The translations under genes were made by a program, and so were the position numbers. A stretch of 64,000 nucleotides of DNA from Bacillus bingmayongensis (GTDB lineage: Bacteria; Bacillota; Bacilli; Bacillales; Bacillaceae_G). The notes below the pieces were generated by a model. The model did not search any database. It had not been told where the DNA came from and worked only from the letters and a program-made list of their open reading frames with translations. Positions 45,896-55,862 of the stretch are shown here, one piece after another; within the stretch, counting starts at the first letter, position 1, and every line of letters begins with the position of its first letter. The stretch covers positions 656,439 to 720,438 of the forward strand of contig NZ_JH921518.1 of the NCBI RefSeq assembly GCF_000299035.1, in the 5' to 3' direction.

Positions 45896-47245
45896 TTATC
45901 CAATAATAATTCTCTCTTTTGGATATTTATAGCGAGGTGGTTGTTCTCTTCCACCACTTGCCAAAATAAACGTTAAGATACCAACACGACCAATAAACAT
46001 AAGAACAATTAATACAAGCTTTCCGATTGTACTTAAATCCGAAGTGATACCTGTTGATAGTCCAGTCGTTCCAAATGCAGAACATACTTCAACAATTAAA
46101 CTCATTAATGGTACATTTTCAGTCATTGACAAAATAAATAATGCAGAAGCACATAATAAAATCCCCATCGTCATAACAACAGACGCTTTTAAAATATCTT
46201 CTTCATGTAATTGCCGCTTAAAGACACGTACCGTTCTACCACCTTTTGCAAACGTATATAGGGAAAGAATATTTACAGCAAACGTCGTCGTACGTATCCC
46301 TCCCCCAACTGAGCTTGGAGAAGCACCAATAAACATTAAAACACTCATAAATAAAAGCGTTGGCTGTGACAATTCCCTTATATCCATTGTTGCTAATCCA
46401 CCACTTCTCGTTGTAACGGATTGAAATAGCGTATAAAATACTGTTTCATGCCAAGATTTTCCTAATAAAAATTGATTTCGCTCCAATAAAAAAATAACGA
46501 TTGTTCCAACAATAACAAGCGAGAAAAATGTCGTTGTTGTCAGTTTTGTAAATAATGAAAAACGAAACAATTGATGTTTTTTCTTGCTCAAATATTGTTT
46601 CACTTCCATTAATACAGGAAATCCAATTGCTCCTAAAATAATAAGCAGCATATGGATAATTTGTACAATATAGTCATTTTTATATGGAATAAGCGACTGG
46701 CCTGTTAAGTCAAATCCACCATTCGTCGTTGCACTAACAGCGGCAAAAAAACCATGAAAATACGCTTCTTGCCAAGTTGGAAAATAGAGTAAAAACCTTG
46801 TACCTAAGAGAAGTGCTCCAATCGCTTCTATTGAAACAATCAAAATTAAAATAGACCGCATGAGCTCAACAAGACCCGACAAATTCCCCTGGTTATGGTC
46901 TGCCATAATTAACCTTCTTCGCTGCAAGCCAATTTTTTTCCCTGTTAACATCCAAACAAATGTACCAAGTGCCATAATTCCTAAACCGCCTAATTGTAAT
47001 ACAAGCGCTAAAATAATAATGCCTGCCGTATTAAACGTATCTGGAATAGAAACCACTGAAAGCCCTGTAACACTTACGGCACTAACAGATGTAAATAACG
47101 CATCTATAAATGTCCACTTTACACCTGGTTTAATGAAAAATGGGAAACTTAATAAAATTACCGAAACAATTACTGCTATAAAATAAAACAAAACAATAAG
47201 CTGTACCGGACGTAACTTTTGTAAAAATTTTTTTATATCTCTCAT
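45896..47245 (-). CDS. Potassium-uptake channel subunit, TrkH/KtrB family (copy 1)
   Basis: 449 residues with four M1-P-M2 repeats; selectivity-filter glycines occur in SVTGLSVVS, ATTNGGFDL, TRSGGLATM and FGTTGLSTG. It forms a sodium-dependent potassium channel gated by a cytoplasmic RCK subunit (KtrA or KtrC), which is not in the window. A second copy lies at 53430. Confidence 0.9.
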   Translation of the reverse strand: MRDIKKFLQKLRPVQLIVLFYFIAVIVSVILLSFPFFIKPGVKWTFIDALFTSVSAVSVTGLSVVSIPDTFNTAGIIILALVLQLGGLGIMALGTFVWMLTGKKIGLQRRRLIMADHNQGNLSGLVELMRSILILIVSIEAIGALLLGTRFLLYFPTWQEAYFHGFFAAVSATTNGGFDLTGQSLIPYKNDYIVQIIHMLLIILGAIGFPVLMEVKQYLSKKKHQLFRFSLFTKLTTTTFFSLVIVGTIVIFLLERNQFLLGKSWHETVFYTLFQSVTTRSGGLATMDIRELSQPTLLFMSVLMFIGASPSSVGGGIRTTTFAVNILSLYTFAKGGRTVRVFKRQLHEEDILKASVVMTMGILLCASALFILSMTENVPLMSLIVEVCSAFGTTGLSTGITSDLSTIGKLVLIVLMFIGRVGILTFILASGGREQPPRYKYPKERIIIG

Positions 47246-47271
47246 TCCATCACTTCGCTACCTTTTTTCTA

Positions 47272-48462
47272 TCAATTAAACAAAGAAAAATCACCTTTCC
47301 CTTTATTTGTAAATAACTGTTGAAATAGTTTTGCAAATACCATTCCATAGACCGTTCCATTTCCCCCATAAGGTAATGCATAGTACAAATTAGGGATTTT
47401 ACTATCTTCTTTAAAAATAGGCAGACCATCATGACTTCCCCCAAATGTAGCACCCCAATAATATTCAGCTCTTACATTTGAAAGATTTGGAAACATCTCT
47501 TGTATAATTTTAGTAAGCACCTCTCGTTTATGCAATAACTTTGTATCACCAAATTTCTGAAATTGCATTGCTTCATCCAATCCACCTACAATAATTCGAT
47601 TCTTATATGTACGAAAATATAAATATGGCCGAGCAGTTTCCCAAATTAATGATTGTTCGTGCCATCCATTAAAATGCTCTTGCTCATTTGTAACAATGGC
47701 ATAAGAAGTTGTTACCGTTGTATTCGCTTCCTTCTTCCCAAAGAGTGTTTCATATCCTGTAGCCATAATCACTGATTTCGCTACAATTTTCTGACCTATT
47801 TTTGTGTAGGAAACCAAATCTTTTTGAACAGATTTAATATGCATAACCTCTGTATTTTCGAAAATAGAAGCCCCTAGTTGGTTTGCTTTATGTATAAGTC
47901 CATGTGCTAACAGATACGGATTTACTTCTGCATCTCCCCCTGTATATAATGCCGCTGGTTTTGTAAATGAATAGCGCTTCTTAATATCAGATTCTGTAAA
48001 ATACTCAACAGGAAATCCATAACGTTGCAATGTACGGTATTCCTCTTGAAGAAATGAAATATCTTCACTTTTACTTGCATAATATAGGCTTCTTTTCGGA
48101 ATAAAATAGGGGTCAATATCTAGCTTTGGAATAACTTGTTCCAATGTTCGCAGTGCCTCATAACAAAGTCCATAAGCTCGTACTGCTTTTTCTTCTCCAA
48201 ATGTATGAATCATAGAATTTAATGATTTATCATGAGCAAATTGGAGTATTCCTGTATTCGCAAGTGTGCTCCCATTTGCAATTTTTCGTTTATCAATCAA
48301 TATAACTTTCATTCCTAACAACGTTAAAAAATATGCAATATGAGCACCCGTTTCACCGCTCCCCACAATCAACACATCACATATCATATCATTTTCTAGT
48401 AGCGGATAACAAGGCATACAAGCTTCTTCATGCCAAAACAAATTCCCAAATGTTAGTTTCAT
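47272..48462 (-). CDS. FAD-dependent amine/amino-acid oxidase (DAO superfamily, ThiO-like)
   Basis: 396 residues from the ATG after GAGGTAGG. FAD dinucleotide fold CDVLIVGSGETGAHIAYFL, then IDKRKIANGSTLANTGILQ and the C-terminal AEYYWGATFGGSHDGLPIF. It resembles glycine oxidase-like enzymes that oxidise small amines; the substrate is not known. It ends 26 bases upstream of the Trk gene on the same strand. Confidence 0.82.
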   Translation of the reverse strand: MKLTFGNLFWHEEACMPCYPLLENDMICDVLIVGSGETGAHIAYFLTLLGMKVILIDKRKIANGSTLANTGILQFAHDKSLNSMIHTFGEEKAVRAYGLCYEALRTLEQVIPKLDIDPYFIPKRSLYYASKSEDISFLQEEYRTLQRYGFPVEYFTESDIKKRYSFTKPAALYTGGDAEVNPYLLAHGLIHKANQLGASIFENTEVMHIKSVQKDLVSYTKIGQKIVAKSVIMATGYETLFGKKEANTTVTTSYAIVTNEQEHFNGWHEQSLIWETARPYLYFRTYKNRIIVGGLDEAMQFQKFGDTKLLHKREVLTKIIQEMFPNLSNVRAEYYWGATFGGSHDGLPIFKEDSKIPNLYYALPYGGNGTVYGMVFAKLFQQLFTNKGKGDFSLFN

Positions 48463-48507
48463 AATCCTACCTCTAAAGTTGAATTTCCTCCTATTTTTCA
48501 TCATTTC

Positions 48508-48543
48508 AAAAAAAAAATTCCAACTAGCTTACACTAGTTGGAA
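48508..48543 (-). terminator. Terminator of phaRBC
   Basis: TTCCAACTAG and CTAGTTGGAA stem followed on the minus strand by ten T residues. Confidence 0.9.
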
Positions 48544-48640
48544 TTCCTATAAAAGGCGCTTGGTCCATCCATTATAAAATGCGACTTTAATTAGTTCCAC
48601 GAATAGTAGAACAAATCTTATCATCAATCACTGCTTCACT

Positions 48641-49726
48641 TCAATTAGAGCGTTCTTCAAGCCAATTTCCAACTGTAGGATACGTTTGTTTTACAGCCGT
48701 TCCGCCATATACAACTGACATATGTCCTGTCGGTAGGCACACATACTGTTTATCTGTACTAGAAATATGATCAAGTAACGCCTCCACTTGGCATGGCAGT
48801 GCAATATGGTCACGTTTTGCAGAAATATTTAAGACATTTGCCTTAATGTTTTCAAGTTTTACTTTTTGTCCTCGAATTACGAGCTCACCTTTAACCAATT
48901 TATTACCTTGATAAAAATCGCGAATCCATTGTCGATATGATTCACCTGGGAATGGAATACCATCTCCAACCCATTTTTGAATCAGCTTCCAGCTTTCAAC
49001 AAAACGCTCATTTTCTGAGCGGTCAAGTAAAGCAACATACGGACCAACAAAGTTTGTAATCGGTTTTAACATTTTATTTCCAAAATCAATCATTTCTGGT
49101 GGGATATTTCCGAATGTATCTACCGCTTTATCTAAGTTAAAATACTTTTCATCTAATAATGGACCATATAATCCTGTTTCAGAGAAATCAAATGGACTTG
49201 TCATAAAAATTAAATTCCGAATCGGCATATGCGGGTGAAGTGCTGCATAAATGGATGTTAGCGTCCCCCCCATGCAGTAACCAAGTAAAGAAATCTCGTC
49301 CGATTTTGCAGTTCGCATTACCTTTTTAACTGCTTTTGCAATATAGTCGAACACGAAATCATCAAATTTCAAATGACTGTCTTCTAACCCAAATGTACCC
49401 CAATCAAGCATATACACATCAAAACCACGATCTACTAAATATTCCACCAAGCTATTTCCTGGTGTTAAATCCATAATATATGGTTTATTAATTAGCGCAT
49501 AGATTAATAAAATTGGAACCGAATGTGTTTTTTCCTGCTTTGGAATGTAACGATACAGCTTCGTTTTATTTTTAGTCCAAATAACCTCTTTTGGAGTTAA
49601 ACCTACTTGTGGTTCTGGTTCACGCAGTAAAACCTCACTCGCTCTTTTAAAACGACGATATGCTTTTCGGTATTCTTCTGGGTATAGTTCCAATTGCTTT
49701 TCCCATTCTGTTACGAATGTAGTCAT
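48641..49726 (-). CDS. phaC: Class IV polyhydroxyalkanoate synthase subunit PhaC
   Basis: 361 residues from the ATG after AAGGAGATAGG. Catalytic Cys151 in LLGYCMGGT, Asp in SAKRDHIALP and His in PTGHMSVVYG. It polymerises (R)-3-hydroxyacyl-CoA at the surface of storage granules and needs PhaR as partner. Confidence 0.97.
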   Translation of the reverse strand: MTTFVTEWEKQLELYPEEYRKAYRRFKRASEVLLREPEPQVGLTPKEVIWTKNKTKLYRYIPKQEKTHSVPILLIYALINKPYIMDLTPGNSLVEYLVDRGFDVYMLDWGTFGLEDSHLKFDDFVFDYIAKAVKKVMRTAKSDEISLLGYCMGGTLTSIYAALHPHMPIRNLIFMTSPFDFSETGLYGPLLDEKYFNLDKAVDTFGNIPPEMIDFGNKMLKPITNFVGPYVALLDRSENERFVESWKLIQKWVGDGIPFPGESYRQWIRDFYQGNKLVKGELVIRGQKVKLENIKANVLNISAKRDHIALPCQVEALLDHISSTDKQYVCLPTGHMSVVYGGTAVKQTYPTVGNWLEERSN

Positions 49727-49809
49727 TTTCCTATCTCCTTTTTGATTGATTTCCTTCTTCAAGAAAGAAGTGCACTCCTGCTATGGATATGCACTTTCTC
49801 CTTCCTTCA

Positions 49810-50553
49810 TTACATATATAATCCGCCGTTAATATTTAACTGTTGACCAGTGATATACGCTCCATCACGGCACAGGTATACAACACCCTTTGCAATTTCA
49901 TCTGCTTGACCAAAACGCTTCTTTGGAATCTTAGAAACGATTTTTTGACGAACATCTTCTGGTACTTCTGCTACCATTTCTGTATCGATGAATCCTGGGC
50001 AAATCGCATTTACTGTTACATTTGTTTTCGCAAGTTCTAGCGCTAATGATTTTGTAAACCCTAACATACCAGCTTTTGCTGCCGAATAGTTTGTTTGACC
50101 AAATCCACCAGCTTGTCCAATAATAGAGGAAATACTAATGATTCTTCCCTCCTCTGATTCTGTTATGTAAGGAAGTGCAGCACTTGTTGTATTAAACACA
50201 CTACTTAAATTCACGTCGATTACGCGATCCCAGTCTTCACGATTCAACTTTTTGAAAGTACGATCTCTTGTAATACCAGCATTATTGACAAGAATATCTA
50301 CCTTACCAAAATGATTCACAGCTTCATCTACAAGGCGCTTCGCATCTTCTAACTTAGAAACATCTGCCTGAACTGCATATACATCATGACCCTCTGTTCC
50401 TAATTCATTCACTAGATTTTCAGCCGCTTCTTTACTGCTATTATAGTTAATAACAACCTTTGCTCCTTCTTTTGCTAACGCTACTGTAATCGCTTTACCA
50501 ATTCCTTTTGCTCCACCTGTTACGATTGCTACTTTACCATTTAATTGAGTCAT
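49810..50553 (-). CDS. phaB: Acetoacetyl-CoA reductase PhaB
   Basis: 247 residues, short-chain dehydrogenase: TGGAKGIGKA cofactor loop, NNAG, and the catalytic Ser-Tyr-Lys in SISSIIGQAGGFGQTNYSAAKAG. It makes (R)-3-hydroxybutyryl-CoA with NADPH for PhaC. Second gene in phaR-phaB-phaC. Confidence 0.94.
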   Translation of the reverse strand: MTQLNGKVAIVTGGAKGIGKAITVALAKEGAKVVINYNSSKEAAENLVNELGTEGHDVYAVQADVSKLEDAKRLVDEAVNHFGKVDILVNNAGITRDRTFKKLNREDWDRVIDVNLSSVFNTTSAALPYITESEEGRIISISSIIGQAGGFGQTNYSAAKAGMLGFTKSLALELAKTNVTVNAICPGFIDTEMVAEVPEDVRQKIVSKIPKKRFGQADEIAKGVVYLCRDGAYITGQQLNINGGLYM

Positions 50554-50711
50554 TTCTTTTCCCCCTTTAATGAATTTGTGAACGATAATGAATGAATTAA
50601 ATTGGCACTTGTATAAAAAGTCCCATATATAGATTTTTTCGCCGTTTATACTGTCTCAAAAAGAGGTTCTCCCTACCCTTTTGGTGACATTTAAACAAAG
50701 GCGCTTCTTCA

Positions 50712-51194
50712 TCACTTTTTATTTTCTGGTTTCACTGGTGCTTTCGCCGCTTCTTTCACGGGTTCCTGTAACTTTGCTAACACTTCATTTTGTTTTTCAA
50801 GTAATTCTAAAATCTTGTCTACCTTATTTTCCAATGTACGAATATCTTGTTTCACTTTTGTTACGTCGCGTTTTAACGTAGGAGATTGTCCTAGAGATTC
50901 TGCTTTTTCTTCCAAAAACTCCTCGATATTATCAACTTTATTTTCTAAGTTAATAACGAGCGTAGCTACTCTTGCTATATCTTCTTGGGTTGGCATGTTC
51001 ACTTTTTCTAAATATCCCTTTGTTGCATCATTTAACATCTTCTGATAAAACAAATTTAAATCTAGAACGCTTCCCATCCAAGCAGAATACTCTTCTGTTT
51101 TGATTGTTTCATTGAGCGCTTTTCCCCAAAATGTTTCGGTCTGTTCATAAGCTTCTTTCCATGCTTGTAGTGGATCGAATTTTTGATCAATCAC
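50712..51194 (-). CDS. phaR: Polyhydroxyalkanoate synthase subunit PhaR
   Basis: 160 residues. DQKFDPLQAWKEAYEQTETF at the start, then a long coiled coil and a lysine-rich C-terminus. PhaR is the second, non-catalytic subunit of class IV synthases found only in Bacillus. First gene of phaRBC. Confidence 0.95.
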   Translation of the reverse strand: MIDQKFDPLQAWKEAYEQTETFWGKALNETIKTEEYSAWMGSVLDLNLFYQKMLNDATKGYLEKVNMPTQEDIARVATLVINLENKVDNIEEFLEEKAESLGQSPTLKRDVTKVKQDIRTLENKVDKILELLEKQNEVLAKLQEPVKEAAKAPVKPENKK

Positions 51195-51310
51195 TTCTCC
51201 TACACTCCTTTATTCGTTTTTGAAACAATTCAACCTATTCACTATTTTCTAATATTCTGAATAAAACTTCAAGTCTGTATTTTATTTTTTTCTATATTCC
51301 AACAAATGTA

Positions 51311-51339
51311 TTGACATTAAAAACAGATAGGTGTAAATT
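51311..51339 (+). promoter_or_regulatory. SigA-type promoter of phaQ
   Basis: TTGACA (51311-51316), 17 bases, TAAATT (51334-51339), about 50 bases upstream of phaQ. PhaQ is known to repress this promoter in related species. Confidence 0.7.
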
Positions 51340-51392
51340 GCACTTATAAGCAAAAAATTCCATCTAACTGATTCATGAGGTGATGTACAATC

Positions 51393-51845
51393 ATGCTACA
51401 TAATGAACCAGGCCAACAAGAAAGTTTGGAAAAAAACCAAGCGAAACAACCAAACTCCATGCCAAAAAACTTCTTAGTTCCCTTCTTACTTCTCTGTCTA
51501 AAAGACTGGAGTCTTCACGGTTACAAACTGATTCAAATGCTAATGGATATCGGCTTTTCTTCTGTTGATCAAGGTAATGTTTATAGAACATTACGCAAGT
51601 TAGAAAAAGAAAACCTTATTTCTTCTACTTGGGATACAAGTGAAGGAGGGCCAGCAAAGCGAATTTATTCTTTAACAGAATATGGAGAGCAATATTTAGC
51701 AACATGCGCGACCTCTTTTGAACATTATCAAAATATGCTGCGGACGTTTTTCACGTTATACACCAACGCATTCTTTCCATTTTCTAATTCTCCAGAAAAG
51801 GATGAGAAAAACTCTTCATCTTCACCTGGTGGTACAGCAGAATAA
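51393..51845 (+). CDS. phaQ: PadR-like regulator PhaQ
   Basis: 150 residues with a PadR winged helix (FLLLCLKDWSLHGYKLIQML, VYRTLRKLEKENLISSTWD). PhaQ represses phaP and its own gene and is released by binding to polyhydroxybutyrate. First of phaQ-phaP-phaJ, divergent from phaRBC. Confidence 0.93.
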   Translation: MLHNEPGQQESLEKNQAKQPNSMPKNFLVPFLLLCLKDWSLHGYKLIQMLMDIGFSSVDQGNVYRTLRKLEKENLISSTWDTSEGGPAKRIYSLTEYGEQYLATCATSFEHYQNMLRTFFTLYTNAFFPFSNSPEKDEKNSSSSPGGTAE

Positions 51846-51887
51846 TCTGCGTTCACAATATGCAAAAAAACATTTGGAGGTCAAACC

Positions 51888-52412
51888 ATGGAAACTAAAC
51901 CATACGAACTTGTCGATGCATTTTGGAAAAATTGGTCACATTCTCTTTCCCTTTTCTCTTCAGCAGGAAAACAATTAGAACAACTTACTTTAGAAACATT
52001 AAAACAACAACAGGATGCTTTGCATAAATTAACAGCAGGAGTAGATGAACTGGAAAAAGAGCTACAACAATTCACTGCCCAATTTAATAGTCAATATACA
52101 GAATACGTGAAGCAATTCACAGGTAACTCCTTAAATGAACAAATTAACGAATGGAATGAAAAATGGAACGAACTTTCTAATCATATTCATCAACTTACTG
52201 TGTCTCCAACAAAAACATCTTTGTCACTTCTTACTCAAACGAGCGGCCAGTTTGAAGAAACAACAAAACAATTCATTGAACAACAACAAATCCAACGTGA
52301 TGAGGTTCAAAAACAACTGGAAGGTTTTTTGGAAGAATTCAAATCTACACAACTGGAACTCGTAAAAAAGTTCGAGGAAAATTCAAAAAATCTATTTACT
52401 TCCATCAAGTAA
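51888..52412 (+). CDS. phaP: Phasin PhaP
   Basis: 174 residues, almost all helical and glutamine-rich (ETLKQQQDALHKLTAGV, EQQQIQRDEVQKQLEGF), which is the coiled-coil form of Bacillus phasins. It coats storage granules and limits their size. The ribosome site is GGAGG seven bases before the start. Confidence 0.93.
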   Translation: METKPYELVDAFWKNWSHSLSLFSSAGKQLEQLTLETLKQQQDALHKLTAGVDELEKELQQFTAQFNSQYTEYVKQFTGNSLNEQINEWNEKWNELSNHIHQLTVSPTKTSLSLLTQTSGQFEETTKQFIEQQQIQRDEVQKQLEGFLEEFKSTQLELVKKFEENSKNLFTSIK

Positions 52413-52513
52413 GGAAAATGTGGCAGCTTACCGCAGAACAAACTAGACTCTTTCTTCCTCCCATTACATCAAGATGGCTTACATTTTTCAATATGGAAAA
52501 GAAGGAGGAAAAA

Positions 52514-52957
52514 ATGAATCCATTTCAAGAAGCGCAGTCTGTTCAAGAGCTTCATTATGATGAGATTCAAGTTGGCGATCAAGCATCCTTAACAACAACG
52601 ATTACTGATGAAGACATTATCACTTTTGCAAAACTGACTGGGGATGTAAATCCAATTCATATTCTAGACTCTTTTGCAAAAACAACAATGTTTAAAGAAA
52701 GAATTGCACACGGTATGCTTGTTGCAGGCTTTATTTCTACCGTTCTTGGAACAAAATTACCAGGAAAAAATACAATTTATTTATCACAAAATGTATCATT
52801 TCGTGCACCTGTAAAAATTGGTGACACCTTACGCGTAGTCGCAGAAGTTGTCAAAAAACGTGATGATAAAAAAATTATTACGTTGCAAACAAATGTATAT
52901 AATCAATTGAATGACATTGTTGTCGAAGGTACAGCAACAATACTGAAAAAAGAGTAG
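52514..52957 (+). CDS. phaJ: (R)-specific enoyl-CoA hydratase PhaJ
   Basis: 147 residues from the ATG five bases after AGGAGG; the frame upstream has no ribosome site. MaoC hot-dog fold with the catalytic Asp and His in FAKLTGDVNPIH. It converts fatty-acid enoyl-CoA to (R)-3-hydroxyacyl-CoA for PhaC. The stop codon lies in the terminator stem. Confidence 0.94.
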   Translation: MNPFQEAQSVQELHYDEIQVGDQASLTTTITDEDIITFAKLTGDVNPIHILDSFAKTTMFKERIAHGMLVAGFISTVLGTKLPGKNTIYLSQNVSFRAPVKIGDTLRVVAEVVKKRDDKKIITLQTNVYNQLNDIVVEGTATILKKE

Positions 52958-52978
52958 CACATTTGCTACTCTTTTTTC
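52950..52978 (+). terminator. Terminator of phaQPJ
   Basis: AGAGTAGCA and TGCTACTCT stem with a 4-base loop, then T-run. Confidence 0.9.
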
Positions 52979-53129
52979 GTATCCAAGAACTTCTAATCTC
53001 ACCGATTACTTCCGTGTATGGCCAAACATATAACACATACACTAACAATACCAGTTTATACAGTGAGCACACCCCTTCACTGCTCATTAAAAACAAATAA
53101 ACTGGAATATAAATTAGGATGTGTTATTA

Positions 53130-53315
53130 ATGGTAAAAACAAATAAATTACTTGTTCCTGGTGCTGAGCAAGCATTGGAACAATTTAAATATGAAATTGC
53201 TCAAGAATTCGGTGTAAGCTTAGGTTCTAATACAGCATCTCGTTCTAACGGATCTGTCGGTGGCGAAGTAACAAAACGTCTCGTTTCCTTAGCACAACAG
53301 CAATTACGTGGGTAA
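53130..53315 (+). CDS. Alpha/beta-type small acid-soluble spore protein
   Basis: 61 residues: [20 protein letters not shown] with the GPR protease region, then [27 protein letters not shown]. It coats DNA in the spore core and protects it from UV. The forespore promoter is expected upstream but is not clear. AGGATG is the only ribosome site. Confidence 0.95.
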   Translation: MVKTNKLLVPGAEQALEQFKYEIAQEFGVSLGSNTASRSNGSVGGEVTKRLVSLAQQQLRG

Positions 53316-53332
53316 ATTTATAATAAATGGCT

Positions 53333-53362
53333 TCGAGGCAGATACATTCTGCCTCTTTTCCT
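53333..53362 (+). terminator. Terminator of the SASP gene
   Basis: GAGGCAGA and TCTGCCTC arms followed by TTTT-CC-TTTT. Confidence 0.75.
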
Positions 53363-53429
53363 TTTCAACATATAACCTCCTCTTTTTTCACATACTATAA
53401 ACAGCAAACAACAAAGAAAGGTGTACACT

Positions 53430-54749
53430 ATGAAACGGATTAACATCGGAATGAGCCCGCCCCGCGTGCTTATTTTATCTTTTGTCATATTATCTATTGT
53501 GGGGACATGCCTATTAAAACTTCCCATCGCTACTACAACTTCAATATCTTGGCTTGATGCCTTATTTACAACTGTTTCTGCATTTACGGTTACAGGATTA
53601 GGGGTTGTCGACACTGGAAAAATATTCACATTATTTGGTCAACTTGTTATTTTAACACTCATTCAAGTTGGTGGTCTTGGAATTATGAGTTTTGCCGTAC
53701 TGATCGCAATTATGCTCGGAAGAAAAATTGGTCTCCAAAACCGTATTTTATTACAACAAGCACTAAACCAAACAAATATCGGTGGAATTATCCGTCTCGC
53801 AAAATCATTATTTCTATTTTCTTTTACTATTGAATGTTTTGCTACCCTTCTTCTTGCTTTTGAGTGGATTCCAAAATACGGTGTTTCCAGTGGATTATAT
53901 TATAGTTTTTTTCATGCGATTTCGGCATTTAACAACGCTGGATTTTCTATTTGGACTGATAACTTAATGTCACAATCTCATAGTATACTCGTCAACATAG
54001 TGATTTCTTCTCTCATTATTTTAGGTGGAATTGGTTTCACAGTCATAGTGGATATAAAGAAAAAACGAAACTTTAAGAACCTTACGTTACACTCTAAACT
54101 TATGCTCTCGTTTACTCTTATTGTAAATGTAGCTGCTACAATTTTGATTTTTATATTTGAATTCCATAATCCAATTTCCATGAAAGGATTTACACCGTTT
54201 GAAGAAGGACTAGCAGCCTATTTCCAAGCTGTTTCCACACGTACAGCTGGATTTAATACTATAGACATAGCACAACTAACAAAACCATCACTTTTACTAA
54301 TGATGTTACTCATGTTCATCGGCGCTGGTAGTGCTTCAACAGGCGGAGGCATTAAATTAACAACCTTTTTAATTATGTTATTAGGAGTACTTAAATTTTT
54401 GCAAGAGCAAGATGATATTGTCATCTTTAAAAAATCAATCAAAGATGGTTTGATTGTAAAATCACTTGCCATTGTAGTCATTTCAATCTCATTTATTTTC
54501 TTCGCTATATTAATTTTAAGTATCACCGAACAAGTTCCCCTCTTAATGAGTGCCTTTGAAGTATTTTCGGCATTTGGGACTGTTGGTCTGAGTATGGGAC
54601 TTACCCCTAAACTTACAATAATCGGGAAGCTAACCATTATATTTATGATGTTTTTTGGAAAAATGGGTCCTTTAACATTAGCGTTTACTTTTGCACGTAA
54701 AAAACAAAGAAAGGTAAAATATCCGAGCGAAGACATTTTAACAGGTTGA
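53430..54749 (+). CDS. Potassium-uptake channel subunit, TrkH/KtrB family (copy 2)
   Basis: 439 residues from the ATG six bases after GAAAGGTG. Same four-repeat layout as the first copy, with filters TVTGLGVVD, FNNAGFSI, TRTAGFNTI and FGTVGLSMG. No gating subunit gene is next to it. It is probably the partner of a KtrA or KtrC gene elsewhere. Confidence 0.9.
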   Translation: MKRINIGMSPPRVLILSFVILSIVGTCLLKLPIATTTSISWLDALFTTVSAFTVTGLGVVDTGKIFTLFGQLVILTLIQVGGLGIMSFAVLIAIMLGRKIGLQNRILLQQALNQTNIGGIIRLAKSLFLFSFTIECFATLLLAFEWIPKYGVSSGLYYSFFHAISAFNNAGFSIWTDNLMSQSHSILVNIVISSLIILGGIGFTVIVDIKKKRNFKNLTLHSKLMLSFTLIVNVAATILIFIFEFHNPISMKGFTPFEEGLAAYFQAVSTRTAGFNTIDIAQLTKPSLLLMMLLMFIGAGSASTGGGIKLTTFLIMLLGVLKFLQEQDDIVIFKKSIKDGLIVKSLAIVVISISFIFFAILILSITEQVPLLMSAFEVFSAFGTVGLSMGLTPKLTIIGKLTIIFMMFFGKMGPLTLAFTFARKKQRKVKYPSEDILTG

Positions 54750-54796
54750 CAAACATTTACATCATCCATATAATGAAAATATAATAGCATATTTCC

Positions 54797-54935
54797 AAAG
54801 GGGAGTAGCGTCCAAGAATTTATTCTTGGAAACAAAGTCGTCATTACGTAGAACCTAGTTCTTCCGGCTTTGTTGGCATTTTCATTACATATGTCTAGCA
54901 AGACCTTTGCCTATCAACGGCAGAGGTCTTTTTTG
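54797..54935 (+). ncRNA. yybP-ykoY manganese riboswitch with terminator
   Basis: AAAGGGGAGTAGCG at the 5' side, CGTCATTACGTAGAACC in the middle and CTAGCAAGACCTTTGCC at the 3' side are the conserved blocks of the yybP-ykoY element. The 3' side pairs with GGCAGAGGTCTTTTTT to form a terminator (54898-54935). Manganese should prevent termination and raise expression of the TerC-family gene. Confidence 0.9.
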
Positions 54936-55046
54936 CATTCATTTCCAGTTCCTTACATCGTTGATAGGTTGAAGTATGGGGAAACTAAACAGTGGGGAAA
55001 ACCTCTTCACTTGTTTAGGATTTATATAAATGAGAGGAGAATGTAC

Positions 55047-55844
55047 ATGGATGTATCATTATTATTGGAGTATGGTTGGGTATTATTAATTTTAGTTGCA
55101 CTGGAGGGAATTTTAGCAGCTGATAATGCGCTAGTTCTTGCAATCATGGTAAAACATTTACCAGAAGAAAAACGAAAAAAAGCATTGTTTTACGGATTAG
55201 CAGGAGCTTTCGTCTTCCGTTTTGGATCATTGTTTATGATTTCTTTCTTAGTCGACGTATGGCAAGTGCAAGCAATAGGTGCGATTTACTTAATGTTTAT
55301 CGCTGGTAACCATTTATTCAAAACTTACGTTAAAAAGAATACACATGAAGAATCTGAAGAGCAAGAAACAAAGAAAAAACAAGAAAACTTTTGGTGGACA
55401 GTATTTAAAGTTGAAGTTGCTGACATTGCGTTTGCTGTTGATTCTATTTTAGCAGCTGTTGCATTAGCGATGACTTTACCAAAAACAGGTCTTGGTACAA
55501 TTGGTAGCCTTGATACAGGACAATTCCTTGTTATTTTTGCAGGCGGTATGATTGGATTGATTATTATGCGATTTGCTGCATCTGCTTTCGTACAAATATT
55601 AAAACGTAAACCAGGTTTAGAAACTGCTGCTTTCTTAATCGTTGGTTGGGTTGGTGTTAAATTAGCTGTTTACACATTGGCTCACCCTGCTTTAGGCGTC
55701 ATTCCACACGGTTTTCCAGAGTCTACTCCATGGAAATTAGGATTCTGGGTTGTATTAATCGGAATCGCAGCTGGCGGTTGGTTTTTATCAAAAGATACAA
55801 ATGTCCAAACTACACAAAAGAATTTGGATGAAAAAGCGCTGTAA
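55047..55844 (+). CDS. TerC-family manganese exporter (YkoY-like)
   Basis: 265 residues from the second ATG, seven bases after AGGAG; the first ATG lies on top of the ribosome site. About seven membrane helices; motifs LEGILAADNALVLAIMV and VEVADIAFAVDSILA carry the metal-binding acidic residues. With the riboswitch upstream it is likely to export manganese and to metallate secreted enzymes. Confidence 0.9.
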   Translation: MDVSLLLEYGWVLLILVALEGILAADNALVLAIMVKHLPEEKRKKALFYGLAGAFVFRFGSLFMISFLVDVWQVQAIGAIYLMFIAGNHLFKTYVKKNTHEESEEQETKKKQENFWWTVFKVEVADIAFAVDSILAAVALAMTLPKTGLGTIGSLDTGQFLVIFAGGMIGLIIMRFAASAFVQILKRKPGLETAAFLIVGWVGVKLAVYTLAHPALGVIPHGFPESTPWKLGFWVVLIGIAAGGWFLSKDTNVQTTQKNLDEKAL

Positions 55845-55862
55845 CAACAGCGCTTTTTTCAT
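55833..55862 (+). terminator. Terminator of the TerC-family gene
   Basis: AAAAGCGCTGT and ACAGCGCTTTTTT, 11-bp stem that includes the stop codon. Confidence 0.85.

Noticed and set aside
50602-50620. TTGGCAC that looks like a sigma-54 -24 element between phaB and phaR
   Set aside because: The -12 TTGC is missing at the required distance.
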